From Marthasterias glacialis (lineage: Eukaryota > Echinodermata > Asteroidea > Forcipulatida > Asteriidae): a stretch of DNA of 64,000 nucleotides. Every line of letters begins with the position of its first letter. Position 1 is the first letter of the stretch. The position numbers were made by a program, and so were the translations under genes. Below the pieces are notes generated by a model. That model was not told the origin of the DNA. It worked only from the letters and a program-made list of their open reading frames with translations, and made no database searches. Positions 1 through 12,319 of the stretch are shown here, one piece after another. Location of the stretch: NCBI GenBank assembly GCA_911728455.2, contig OU452239.1:620001-684000 (forward strand), in the 5' to 3' direction.

Positions 1-667
1 TGCCGCAACATGAGGGTTACCCCGCACAAACTAGTTGTGTAATCTTACAAAATAATAACGATGGATATTATTCTGTGTAAGAAGGCAGTAGTGTAGCGAT
101 CTGTGGCACACATTATGAGGAACAACGCAGCTATCCTAATTGGTATTTTAATGGTTGTGTTATTTTCCAAATAGTTTGTAGTATCAATATATTTGTATAT
201 ATGATTTGTAAGTATGTTCGTCGCAAGATTCAATGTGACAACAACATTATCCCTATTGGTAATGATTGGTGACTAAACCGTTGTGTTCACGTTATCTTGT
301 GGTTGCGGAAAAATGTCGTTAACGCAACACCATTTCGTCATTATGAATTCCCATCAAAATCATGCACATAGGCGCCAATATGCAGGTTTGCTCTGATTGT
401 GTTTTTGTCATGCTGATTGTTAGCTCATAATCATAATTATAGTATAGACATATCCGAACAAAATGGCAATACCAGTGTTAAATTGTTAATACAACCATCA
501 AATTAAAAAGTTACAAGTTAATACATCTGCCAGCTGAAAAAAGAAGCATGGTTAGTCGGTTAAACATGTTAGTGTTAAGCAGTATCTGTCATTCGTTGTT
601 GTTGTTGGGAAGCTAGACGGAAGTGCAACTAGCTCTTGCCATTCCATTTCCAGTGGGGTTATCCTAC
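1..667. other. No gene or element recognised
   Basis: AT-rich single-copy-looking DNA with scattered stops in all frames; nothing with protein-like composition before the possible exon at 668-823. Confidence 0.5.
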
Positions 668-823
668 CTCCCTTGGTCGTGGTGGAAGCCTCCAGACACC
701 GTTTGACGTCCTTGGCCAGGGTGTCGCTACCCTGGTATTGTTTGTAACATTTGGCCGTTTGCTCGGTTTCTATGATAGCCGTGGAACCAAGAACCAACAT
801 GTCTTGCCTCGGGTGCTGATAAG
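668..823 (-). CDS. Possible orphan internal exon, 52 codons, unknown protein
   Basis: On the - strand an acceptor, TGCCCTCCATAG, precedes an open, GC-richer stretch starting YQHPRQDMLVLGSTAII. It runs to a donor, AAGGGAG|GTAGGA. Length 156 nt, phase 1 to phase 1. The middle reads ETEQTAKCYKQYQG and the end KDVKRCLEASTTTKG, with two Cys and protein-like composition unlike the surrounding DNA. The family is not recognised and no partner exons were found, so this could be a chance open frame. Confidence 0.28.
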
Positions 824-3199
824 CTATGGAGGGCAAAATGGGCATTTAATACACAAGAACAGCGGAAAAAATATTCATGTGAGGCGTCATGACTTTGATT
901 AACGATTACTTCCAGTTTAGTCTTATACTACGATTAAGACGTACCCTGGCACTGGCGTTCATTCACCCAACCCCGGGAGAACATTTCTTTTTAATTTTAC
1001 AAAAGCATGTACTCAGCATTATACAAAAGTGCGATTAATTGATTATTTCAATGAGTACAGAAAAGTCCAGCATCTTCTGATCAGCCATTGTAGGAAGATA
1101 AATGGATGGAATATGAATGCAACCCAGCGAACCAAATACAGTTCCGTGCATATAAAGTGTATTTTGCAGTGTGACCCGATGTATCTGAGTCACGCCCACT
1201 CCGAAAAGAGACTTGCAAAGTGTGTCAATATATGTAAGAGTATCTGAATAGTTATGAGGCCTACATTGTCCTTCTTAAAATTCAAAAAACTTACTTACTT
1301 CAGTAATTTACTTGTTTCCCCCAGTTGTTTAATGTATGAACAATATTGTTTGCCAATGTGTTTAAAGATGTATAAGACTGAGAGGAGACTATGTGCAAAT
1401 CTGTTATGCCGACTACTGTCAGCAGCTGTTGCGTTCAATCTCATTCTAATATCAAGGCTTGTACACGGATTTGAGAAAGTTTTGTAGAGTCACCCTCCCC
1501 ACAATGTAGAACATACCACGAAAGTGGCATTTCGAGAGAAACTTGGGGATTAGATCCGATTTAACTGAGTAAGAACCAAATAATTCCTGTTTCCTTACAG
1601 CTGCAGTAACGTGGCTCCCCCGGCCGCCAATCAGTAGTGCTTGTGGGACGGGGAACTCAAGAGTCGTGATAACGGCTTATATTGGAATGAAGATATAAAA
1701 CAAACTACTTCTGGACATGTCTATCGATTGAAACGAGAAACTAGTGGATAGACCTAGATTTTGTACCATAGTTGAGAGTAAGACATCTACGAATGTGCCA
1801 AAATATTGTTTCATAAGCGACCCTTTCTAGGTTTGAAGAGAGAGAAAGATGGGCCAAAAACGGGCAAAGAAAAACGAATTTTAAAAACAACCCGAGTGAC
1901 CGAGACTTGAGAATTGCGAATGTGTTTATTGCGTGTCTAAAAAGGTGTTTACCTTTTCTGGAGTCCTCAAAATAAAAATATAAATAAAAATGATTCAAAA
2001 GAAAAAGGTGCGATTTTTTTTTTGTTTATATTTTATAAGTGACAACTTGTACAAACAACTCGAGCGACTGAATGATACTTGTATAAACTACGAATGTAAT
2101 TCTTTTGTGGTCAAAAAGGTGTTGGCCTTTTCTAGAGTCCAACAAAATAAAATAATAATAAATAGATAAATAAATTCCTAAAATTCAAAACAATTGAAAA
2201 ACAAATTCAGACCTCACTTCAGTCGGATCGGGACTCCATTTTTTTCTGTACAATATTGCGCGCGCAAACCCCCGTGTACACAATACGGCTGCCTTTCCAT
2301 CCGCGATGGGTTGGGGGATCGAGGTGAGTGGGTGACACTTCTCTTCATTTAAAATTTATTGGTAATAAATTAACCCAGAGCCTCCTTCCCAGGGGGATCA
2401 GGTCCCTCTACATCACTGAGTCAGTGAGATTGGAATGACAGTGCGAAGAGGCACGAGCTCATCGTGGTCTTGTGCTTCAAGGAATGATACACCAATCAAC
2501 CATTCCCCCATTAGTTTCATTACAAGAGACATAATACTAGTCAAACTAATTATAATTTGCAAAGTTGTAATTATTTTTTGATTGTGAGTTGAATAAACAT
2601 AATAATGAACTTAACAGAGATTGAAAAAAATCAATAAAATAAAAACAACAATAATTTACAAGGTTTATGATTGATGAAATATAGATCACTGGAAGCTATA
2701 AACCAATTATGTGTTTGGGGAAATGGTATAACACTGTATTTTATAAGTTTTTTTTATTAACTACCAAACCGCCCTTTTTTGAATCACAATGTTATATATT
2801 TATTTGTTCAATCTTTCTGGCAATAAAGCCCATGGATCTTACAAAGCAACAAAGCATCTTGCACTTTAAATTGTTGGAAAGTTAGAGGGAAATTCTAAAA
2901 AGGAAAAACTCTAAAAATGAAACCACATTGAGACTGAAAACCTTACCCATTCACAAGGCTCCGTCCGAGGTGGATATGGTGTGAATGGCTGGGCAATATA
3001 CTACTAAGCCACATTGCAATTATTGATGGTTTGTGATTGGTTTTTAGAGAGTACATTCGTAAAACGCATCATTCCAATTTAGTAAGTTTTTTTCAGAAAA
3101 AAATTATGAAGGAATACTGCATCAAGTTTATTGTACTATGGCTAAAGAAATGTCATCTTAAAAAAAAAGTGAAAACAAAATTTATAAAAATGCAAATAA
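824..3199. other. Gene-free stretch
   Basis: Apart from the 1860-2170 direct copies and a family B SINE fragment (2938-3035, -), nothing is recognised. The open frames of 70-85 codons at 1029-1487 and 1741-1998 lack splice context and familiar motifs. Confidence 0.5.
1860..2170. repeat. Two diverged ~175-bp direct copies
   Basis: AAAAAGGTGTTTACCTTTTC at 1940 and AAAAAGGTGTTGGCCTTTTC at 2115, each preceded by a similar GAATGT stretch and followed by GAGTCC and an AAATAAA-rich end. The core AAGGTGTTKRCCTTT is itself palindromic. Confidence 0.5.
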
Positions 3200-3600
3200 A
3201 GAAACACAGCAATAACATTGTAGCCGGTCAAAAATGTCTCCTAACTTAACTGCTTCGGTGATGACTGGGTAATGCTGTTGATGACGCCTATTGTAATTAA
3301 TCCTTTGTACAAATATTTGATAAACGACTACATTTCTACGAGTTTTTCCGCGGCATTCGTTTCAGGTTGACAAGGTACGGTCTTACAGGGTCATAATTAA
3401 AAATAGGAAGGGTAAAATGGCGCGGTTGGGTGAGCAATTTCACACATGTGGGGGTTTTGTTGCAGGCTGTCTGTCCGCTACATGAACCGCTGCACGTGTC
3501 TTTAATTCTTAAATTGTTCTTTAGTAAGTTGATAAACTGTGGTACTTCTTAGCTAAGATGTGTCAAACACGTTGTTATAGATTTTGTTAATGTTTTACTA
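3200..3600 (-). repeat. ~400-bp interspersed repeat, nearly identical to an inverted copy at 29.3-29.7 kb
   Basis: Reading this copy against the reverse complement of 29270-29690, I count about six differences over some 275 bp (3235-3510), roughly 98% identity. Both are flanked on the same side by (GTT)n-type repeats, which could be a tail. No open frame or clear terminal repeats; class unknown. Confidence 0.75.
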
Positions 3601-3604
3601 TTAT

Positions 3605-3715
3605 CGTTGTTGTTGTTGTTGTTGTTGTTGCTGTTGTTGTTGTTGTTGTTGTTGTTGTTGATGATGACATTGATGATGATGTTGTTGTTGCTGTTGTTGA
3701 TGCTGCTGTTGTTAT
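3605..3715. repeat. (GTT)n microsatellite with GATGAT interruptions
   Basis: GTTGTTGTTG in near-unbroken runs. The poly-Leu and poly-Asn frames across it are artefacts. It adjoins the 3.2-3.6 kb repeat and may be its tail. Confidence 0.95.
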
Positions 3716-4264
3716 CGACACGACAACGTTTGGGAAAATGTGCACAATTTGTAATCCCAAGTGACTTAAACAAATTGCTGTTCACTTTCTTTTGGTCAAA
3801 AATTGTATTCTATCTTTAAAATCCTGTTCTTGGAAATAATAAATAATAGCACATGACCTTTTTGAAAAATGACAACAGGCTGTAGAGCAGATCCGTGATC
3901 ATAAATGTATTGATAGAGTATTGCCGAAACGGTCTACTACTTTTGAAATATTTAAAAGCATTTGGCGCCAAAATGACTGTGCTTACTTCCATAATTATTG
4001 TATTTGTACGTCAGAGAGCTATAACGCATGATGGAATGGTTGACATGCTCAATTTCTCCTTAAATTAAACCCATTTTCTTAATTGCAAATTTGTATAATA
4101 AACATAAAAATATGTATATGTATATATACATATATATATATATTTATATTTCGTTACTGAATTATCATCACAAAACAATAACTTTGAAATGATAATTGAA
4201 ATAGATATCTTGCGCTCAACACATAAAACAACTGGCAACATTATAGTACAGCAATATTATTAAT

Positions 4265-4450
4265 ATTATTGTGTTTCACCCATACACGGACGGTATTAAG
4301 CACTGTGAACTCAGTACTTTTCCGAGTGCTGTGAAAGAAATCCACAGGCATATTACTCGGTGGGATTCGAACCCACGACCTTTGCCATTCTGGAGCAGAT
4401 GTCTTACATAGAATCTGTTATTTTAGCACCAGGTATCGCAACAGTTTTAA
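4265..4450 (-). mobile_element. Probable tRNA-derived SINE of another type
   Basis: Reverse strand: TCTGCTCCAGAATGGCAAAG, then the B box CGTGGGTTCGAATCCCACCG. Next come an inverted pair, TTTCACAGCACTCGG / CCGAGTGCTGTGAAA, and GCACTGTGAACTCAGTACTT. The short open frame starting MGFEPTTFAI over it is the common translation of such a B box, not a gene. Confidence 0.55.
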
Positions 4451-5544
4451 TAGATATTAAATTTGCATCGGGGATAAAGATTTATTTATATGTTTTTCTT
4501 ACTTTTACTATCCCAACTTTTCAATTTGTCTTGATGACAAAACTGATAGGAATGAAAACTCGAAATAACCAAATTATTCATGAAAACCACTTAATGATTG
4601 GTAACACCAACTATGTCAGTCTTCGCATCAAATCCATCAAATTGTTTTCCAATAATGACCAAACCATTATCATTTCTTAGAAACAAGTTTTATATTTTAT
4701 CGATAAAACAGTTCACTGTATAATATTAAATTCAATGACACTTTTCTTCCATCTGGAATAACAGTTGATGTTTTGGAATAATTTAACGCAAATCATTGCA
4801 GAGTGAGCCAAAAAATAACATATACCTTCAAATCAATTTTATAATCATCTTTAATTGATAAATTGAAGCACTTTCCACATCAGTCTGAAATTATATCCAA
4901 GAGGTAATTGTTCACCGGCGCCAGAACAAATACGTGAGACTCGGGTTTCTTTAATCCCACGGCGTCTGCATAGACTCCCGAAGGAGCATGGCTTAATTTC
5001 TCGATTCTTGCTGGTCTAATTAGAAATAATTACAACTTCATCTTAGTCATTATCATCATACTTGTTAGAACGGCTTTAGGCGACGACTACTGTAGGACAA
5101 ACATGGTTGCCGAAAGGCCAGATATCGGGTATGGTCTTTCCATAGACATTTTATTACGCTGAAATGCTTCGTATGATATACCGCCGTTTATAGTAACCAA
5201 AGAAAACAATCAAGTTAACAATCAGCAAATCAGCGTAGCTTGTGATAATTTTCAGACATAAACGCTCAAGGTTAGGAGCAGAAGTATTACAAGACGAAAG
5301 GAGGAGGGGGTACAATAATATAGAGAAAGTAAGTAGGTGATAGAGTGAAAACAAATAATATTACTAAACAATAAAGCAAAATATAAGCCAGGGAAGAACA
5401 AACAAAAGAGTTGTTTTGTTGGGGGGAAGAACAAAGGAAAACATTCCAATAATGAAACCCTGAATATAATTGTAACAACTGGTCTTATTTAGCACCCACA
5501 TTGTTGGCAAATACTTGGGTCCGCTTTTGCAATGTTTTAGAATT

Positions 5545-5880
5545 CTTTCAGGGTTTGGGTTGGGTGTGGTCATGCTTTGCAGGTTTGGTTTGACCGAAGT
5601 CGTTAAATACATGAAGCTTTTGGGGGTTTGGGTGTGGTCGTTTTTTTTCTTTTAAGCTCGTCATCAACGGGATTTTTTCAGGGTTTGGGTGTGGTCACTT
5701 ACAGAATCTTTTGCAGGTTTTGGTATGACCAAAGTCGTTGAATACATGATGCTTTACGGGGTTTGGGTGTGGTCTTTTTATATTTTTTTTTTAAGTTCGT
5801 CTTAAACAGGTTTTTCAGAGTTTTGGGCTTGGTCATTTTACAGAATGCTTTGCAGGTTTGGGTATGACCACACCCAAACA
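5545..5880. repeat. ~137-bp tandem repeat, ~2.4 units
   Basis: GCAGGTTTGGTTTGACCGAA, GCAGGTTTTGGTATGACCAA and GCAGGTTTGGGTATGACCAC start about 134 and 140 bp apart. Each unit carries TTTGGGTGTGGTC twice around a T-run. Confidence 0.7.
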
Positions 5881-5884
5881 TCTA

Positions 5885-7265
5885 TGTCCCAATTGTTATT
5901 CACCAGAAACTTGAACAGAGTTGGGTGGTCAGTTTACCATCCTTTAATTCTCTTCTTCCTGTTTGTAAATTAAACGGATGGAACGCAATACTCCAAGGTT
6001 AACTGACCGGAGGCAATATTACGAGTCATTGGCTATGAGTGAGCATGGTGTGTGACGTCAAATTCAATATATACAATGCTGGTTTTGATTTATCTTTTTT
6101 CACAGGTGGAAAGTTAATGATCCATGTTTGACAAAATACAATCATTGTGGTAATTTGATATCGACTCTTGAAATCAATTTAGCATTGGAGCAAATACAAT
6201 TAACTTATAGTTACTAGAATAAGCTTCTGCTTAACCTGAAATTGGGTTGGTCTTGATTGTGGATTTGGTTTTCAGTCCCTACCTGATGCGTGGATTTTCC
6301 CCATTTGGGTTTCCTCAAAATCTAATACTAAAACTAAGTATTTTCTTATCGTTTTTCAGTTCCGGGTCACAGGGGTCCTGACCCAATTCTGGGTCATTTT
6401 GAGTCAAACTGACTCAAACCTTTGCCAACTAACACAAAATGCAAGTCAAATCCTTATTTGTAACCAGTGTTCTTGTCAGTCTGTGACCCAGAAAAGGGTC
6501 AGTCCCCCTTGGACCTCGGAGTCCAAGTAAATATTGACTCGGGAGTTTTTAGAATGCAGTGCAGCAGTGTATAGAAACTGTTCGAGAAATGCCTCCTGTG
6601 TAGCCCAAAGTGTCCATTTGGAATGCAGTAGAGTTGGTTGCCTCCCAGTTGCTTGTGAAAATAGCCTCGAGTGACATAGCCTTTGGGGATTTTATGCAAA
6701 TCATTTATGTGCAAGATGAGAAAAGTAGCGCGATGAGGACATGCGATTTCTCACGCAGTATTTCAGACAGATACTTTTTTTTGGGGATCGATCAGGGATA
6801 CATTAGAATAAGTAACAAGTCAAAAGACAATAACAGATTGGATCCTGATTATCAATACGTCGAGATATTTCCCCTCCTGGCACTTTTCAATAGCACCTTT
6901 ATTTACATTACCAAAAATGTTTTATTTTTTGTAAACCCGCCCAACTTGCAAACAGTATTGTAATGCTATTTTTTATTTTTTTTTATTTTGTTGTTGTCAA
7001 TTTAAAAAAATTAATAAATAAATAAATAAATGTATCGTAGCCAAGTTTTGCAGAACAACTTTCTCACACATCGTAGCGATTCTAACGAAAATATTTCTGA
7101 AAAAAAATTGGTTCTGTTACCAAGTTTATTCATAAAAAACGGAGCTTTCAGATTCGGGAATTGTTTTTCGATCATTGCATATACAATGTGACACGCCTAT
7201 GTTTTGCATACATTAATGGTGACACTCTGAAGCAGACAAAATTAGTCTGAACTTGATTCTTGTTG
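5885..7265. other. Gene-free stretch
   Basis: Contains a family B SINE fragment (6240-6345) and a GGGTCA/TGACCC-rich patch (6360-6500: GGGTCACAGGGGTCCTGACC, GGGTCATTTTGAGTCAAACT) of unknown origin. The frame 6610-6963 has no recognisable domain. Confidence 0.45.
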
Positions 7266-7367
7266 AAGGGGCTGTGTCGTCATGATCATAGCAGTAAATG
7301 GAATAGCCCAGTTACTACGCGCGCGTGCGCGAACCAAGTTTGCAATATTCATGACGGCAAGCCCCTT
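7266..7367. mobile_element. Short derivative of the GGGGCTGTGTCG MITE family
   Basis: Left AAGGGGCTGTGTCGTCATGA; right ATTCATGACGGCAAGCCCCT. About 100 bp, with a GCGCGCGTGCGCG core. The distinctive body motif of the longer copies is absent, which suggests internal deletion. Confidence 0.55.
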
Positions 7368-7888
7368 TAAATAATAAAAATAATATTTGGGAAAAAAAAT
7401 CATGAATTATTATTTCTAATCCTGATTCTGCATAACTTTGACTGAGTACATGTTCACGAGCAAATGAATCACCCATGACAACTTTCCATTGCAGTGTCAT
7501 GCTTCTGTCGTTTACAGCGCTTTTATTAATACAGCAACACCGCGCTGTCTTAAATTCACCTGTTCTCACATGAACCGACCTTCTTTTAACATGCGTTTCA
7601 CAATTCATATAAAACAAAAAGTACACTGACTGCAAAGCATTGCCCTTGAACACAGAGCGTTCGGTTATATTTTGGTACTTGAACACAAATAATTGATACA
7701 AATGGGAAGGTCGGTGGAAATTATTCATTTTCATTCACATGTAATCGCCTACTGTGACCACTTTTTGTTCTGAGTTGATGGATAGCGTGGCACATAATTA
7801 GCTTTTAGCTAAAAATGCGCTCTAAAGAAACTGGGACGCACGTTTTTTTTTTTTTTACTATAGGTTGAAGTATGGTACATCGTTTGGC

Positions 7889-8157
7889 ATTTCTGAATGC
7901 CGAAGCGTATTGCCGCCACATCAATAGAAAAGAAAAAAAAAACCACTCTTATCGTGTAACATACACATAGAGTCCAAACTTATCGTGTACCTTCACGATA
8001 ATTATTGTGTACGTACATAATAACTTATTGTTTACGTACACGATAGTTGGGAGTTACCACGATAGCTATTGTGTCAAACAAGATAACTATCATGTACGTA
8101 CACGATAAGAGTGAGATTTTGTTTTATTCACGTGGCGGCAATACTTCCGTATCAGAA
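7889..8157. mobile_element. Foldback MITE with nested ATCGTGTACGTACACGAT-type palindromes
   Basis: Outer inverted repeats: CGTATTGCCGCCAC at the left, GTGGCGGCAATACTTCCG at the right, extending weakly outward by another 10 bp. Next inward, CACTCTTATCGTGT pairs with ACACGATAAGAGTG. The core holds several more ATCGTGTA/TACACGAT half-sites around GTACGTAC. Non-coding; the whole unit can fold into a nested cruciform. Confidence 0.68.
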
Positions 8158-10296
8158 AGACTGATTTTTAATTTTGTTTTTAAACAACGCTTCGTGTTTG
8201 TGCAGTGTTCTGCGGGCTTATTTTGATTTGATGAACTGTACAAGAAATGAGTGTGGAGTTTATATTCTTCCACTTCTTCTTCGACAGTATTTCAGACAGA
8301 AGTATTCTTAGGAAGACAATTTTCTCTCATATCCTAATATTTCAGACATCTTTATTTCTGAGGACGAGTAGATAAGACCATGCTTTCAAGTTGCAATTGT
8401 TCTTTCAATTATTACCAATCATGCAAAAATATAGAGATGTACCTTTAATGCGTTTTGTGGACTGATGGATTATTTTGGTTCGTAATTCCAAACCACTTAC
8501 TGCGGATTATGTTAACAGCAAAGACCCACCGGCGATTTCTCGACAAAAAAATAAACCTCCGTTTGGTTTCTGCTTCAAACGTCACCAAATTTCCATCTGA
8601 CATTGTTTAATGTTATATCCATTCATTTTAACATTAAGTTATGTTAGTGTAGAAAAAAACTGTTTCAGCTATGTGAATAATTAAAGTTACAAGTATTTGA
8701 ACCAGCTTTTAATGGATATTGCCACTTTTTTCTTCTTCTTTTTTTTTTGGTAAAGATAAATCTCATCGTTGATTGAAAAACAAAATAAAAAACAACCTTG
8801 TCAACTGTGTCAATTAACTAGGTTTTGGAGAAAAAGAAATTCTAAAAAAGGTTTATGTTTTGTAAATAATGTTATCATGCTCATGTTGTGCTGTTTTTTT
8901 TTTATTGCAGCCATCGAAATTAAAAACAATGATTTGTGGTTTTCCTTAATGCAACTCCCTTGAGCTTAACACTAACTTCAATAGATAGATTTTTCTGAAC
9001 GATTAGTACCAGAGACCAAAATTATAAACAGTGAGCGTTCGGATTCAATTTGTTTTCTCTCTGTTTTTTTTATTTTTTTGTTTATTATTTTATTTTTTTA
9101 TTTATTTTATTTTCTTACGATAAAAACCTTTCATTAACTTTGTATTTAGAGTGTTTTTATATAACAGTTACTAAAACCTACAATGTATGACATTTCAAAT
9201 TGGAGGATCTTTTGAAATTTATTTTTTTACATATTTTATCTTTTTACATTTATTTCTGTTACAACAGCCGAAAATGTTCGGGCTGAAAATGTTTCGGGCA
9301 GTGACCTCTTTTAGTAACGTATCCTCCGTACCCCCACCCCGTTAAATCATTCACAATATGAGGCGATAACCTGGAATTATCTGTGGCTTTTACGTCTTTC
9401 CGACAACTTCGTTGTTTCAAATAATGCATGTTCCATATAATAGCAATCACCATTACAGATCTCAAACGAACCGCAGTGTTGTCTCTAGCGCTCGTAATAA
9501 TGGACTTCGTAGTCGAAAGTGGGGTCGCTCACGAATACTAATGTTGTCCAACTGCTTCAAAAGAGTCTGCAAATACCATCTATAACACTTTCTTCTGAAA
9601 ATGAGCAGAGTAAACAGTTCGAAACGTCGAGACCACAACGTTTTTTTTGTTTTTTTTTAGAGCCCGACAGCCCTTTTTAGAGCCAACTGTCCTCCCAAAA
9701 GAGATTTATAGATGACTGTACCCGCAACTTTACTAGTTATATTTACCTTCTACAAAAAATATATACGCATTTTTTTTGTATATTTTTATAGTAGTAAATA
9801 GCTTAAACAGGTAGTTCAAATATTAGTTTTTAATTTTGTTAGATCTTTGGAAAGTTCGCTTTACTTCCATTATGTAGTTCGTATGAAAACAAAATGTTCG
9901 TTTTACGAGTTGTACAATTATTAATAAAACTAATAATAATAATAGAGAATTAAATAAATAAATAAATAAGGCATAAATAAAATGGTCAGTCAAAACTTTG
10001 ACGTCATGAGCTCTGCTGACCATTTTTTTCAATCAAATAAAGGCCAAAAAATAAACAAATAAAATAAATAAATAAAATAGCTGAAAGTGCATTGTCGTTA
10101 ATTTACAACCTGACTATTGAACTTCAAATGTTTTGCCGTCAAAATGACAAACTGGCCCCGTTTGCTGTTACGCTCAATTTTGCTAACGAGCCATCAGCGC
10201 CTCGGCACAGTCGACGGACTAGCGAAGCCATCTAATCAGGCCACGTCAATTTAAAAATATGTTTCAGCGACTGCTAAGAAGATTTATCGGTTTATT

Positions 10297-10320
10297 AAAA
10301 AAAAAAAAAAAAAAAAAAAA
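10297..10320. repeat. Poly(A) tract
   Basis: About 24 A. Similar tracts lie at 20757-20787, 22717-22745, 23013-23056, 26461-26489 and 40823-40843. Those at 20.8, 23.0 and 26.5 kb belong to mobile elements; the others have no assigned source. Confidence 0.8.
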
Positions 10321-10811
10321 CATCTGTTAACGAGGCATGATAGCATCATTCAGTCTAAACACGTAATGTGAACCTCATTTAACGTTGAGCAAGAAACAGC
10401 CTTCATAGCCCCCCCCCCCGAACCGACAATGTCAAGAGGCCGTTAACATTTGCAAATTACGCGAACTCGAACCCGATGAAATAGTTGCGATGTAGGACAG
10501 GAGAATTTCACCATAAAACACGTGCATCCAAAACCCATTAAAAAACATTCCTAGCTTACAAAGTTGTAGCTCAACAATTTGGGGCTCAAGTTGAAATCGC
10601 TTAATGGTGGCTGTAAGTACATAATTCCGCGGTAAGCATTGCCCTTTACCAGAGTAAGGTTACCAGCCAAAAATACAACGTAACATGTACAATCGGTGAC
10701 TGGTATCCTGCTCAGTTTTGCTTAGTAAACTTTTTTAAGCAATAGTTTCAACTAATGCAGCTCCATGAGTTGGGCCTGATCGATGAAACGGGGCACAGTT
10801 TTGTGCCACGA

Positions 10812-10960
10812 ACAATGCTTAAAGGGACACTTGCCTTCAAATCTCTTAAAATGTTGATGTTTAGAATTGCTCTTTATCCTTTTTTAAAGTTGTTCATGCA
10901 ATAAAACAACTAGAGTGTGTCGTAGTATTAGTGAGTAATGCTTTAAAAAACATACATTTG
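10812..10960 (+). repeat. Repeat shared with 41420-41555 (reverse)
   Basis: GCCTTCAAATCTCT..AA.TG.TG and CTTTATCCTTTTTTA..GTTGTTCAT occur here and, reversed, upstream of RRM-TatD. Only the first ~90 bp align by eye. Confidence 0.5.
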
Positions 10961-12319
10961 CCTCTGGAAATACAACCAGCGGAAGCACACTCTACATAGA
11001 AACGTACGGCACGCCATTTTGTAGTGTCAACAATTCGGTTCTACAAAATGGCGAAACGTGCTGTGTCACAAAAAAACAAAAAACAAAAAAACAAAACAAT
11101 ACCAAGATATTTATGTGAATCATTATATCATATCTTTAAAATGTCTATCCAACCATATTCGTTTCTTAACAAACGCTTTTTTTAGCCCAAAGCGCCCAAT
11201 GTGTCAATTTAAACGCGCGACAGGGAAAACAAATCGCACTCTGTGCCATAAGTCTAAAGACTCGCAGTAAAACGTGAGAATTGCTTAACGGTCTACCGGG
11301 ACATTGTTAACCTGTATTTGAATTAGACTGACCAAAAGTAGTACTTATCGCGTAAGTAAAAAATCCATTATTGGTCTGCTGTTTAATCTTTCTTTACCAC
11401 ACGACCTTCGCTGGATAATTTCGGTAATTGCTAATCAAGTAATGTACATCTAATATAACATTATAAAGAACAATGCTTATTAACAAAATATATTAAACTA
11501 ATATAGCTGTGCTTTTTATGAAAATTGACTTTGCTGGGTATAGAAAAAAATCCTCGTTTTTAATGTCATTCGACCGTGTCGATGTTTAAGCGATTGCCTT
11601 GGGGATATCTAGTGGCAGAAAAAAAAGAATAGTACTTTTGCTGTTTTCTTTATATTTATACATGGTCACGGTGATTGGTTAGGGTTTAGCGGTACACCTT
11701 GTAAATAATCCTTCTAAATCGCTGAAAGACGATTACGAAAAGAGCCAGTTGGTCGAAACATTTATTACAGTAAGAGCATTTTTTTTTTTACAAAAAAGCG
11801 AATTAGCTCAGACTTCATTCAGGTATAATGTGCACAGTTCAAAATGAAGAATTCGTTACATTATGGAGATTTTAGGGAATCAAATTTCTGTACAGGGAAA
11901 AGTTATTGCAGTGTTTGAAAATATAAAACAGACTATAAACCTCCATGTATCAACAGTGTGTCATCTTGCCTGCCGGTAAATTCCCTGGATTGCGCAAGGC
12001 TTTTAATATTTTTAACAAAGCAATCTATACGGCGCTGGCGTAACGAAATCGAGGCTGGAAGGGAAAAGCCTTCTGGCCCCTATTTCAGCATTACAAATTA
12101 GGTATTTGTCATTGCTATTGTATGCAGGAAACATGACGAAAATGGTGTTACCATCTTGTTTTTAGGTATTGCATAACGCATTTCTCATCAAGACAGAAAG
12201 GGTAAAACTGGTCATTTATAAATTCATATTGAGAAAATCGATATTGAGTTTTACTACCGAAGACATCTAGCAAGGTAAAGATGGTTGACAGCTGCTCGGG
12301 AAGAGTTAATCCAATATCC

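Noticed and set aside
3549-3819. Poly-Leu / poly-Asn open frames on both strands
   Set aside because: Translation of a (GTT)n microsatellite; no other protein-like content.
4360-4680. 106-codon + frame beginning MGFEPTTFAI
   Set aside because: The start is a reversed SINE B box; the rest is AT-rich with no recognisable domain.
5545-5880. TTTGGGTGTGG repeats as telomere-like DNA
   Set aside because: The unit is about 137 bp and the G-rich motif is not a tandem short telomeric repeat.
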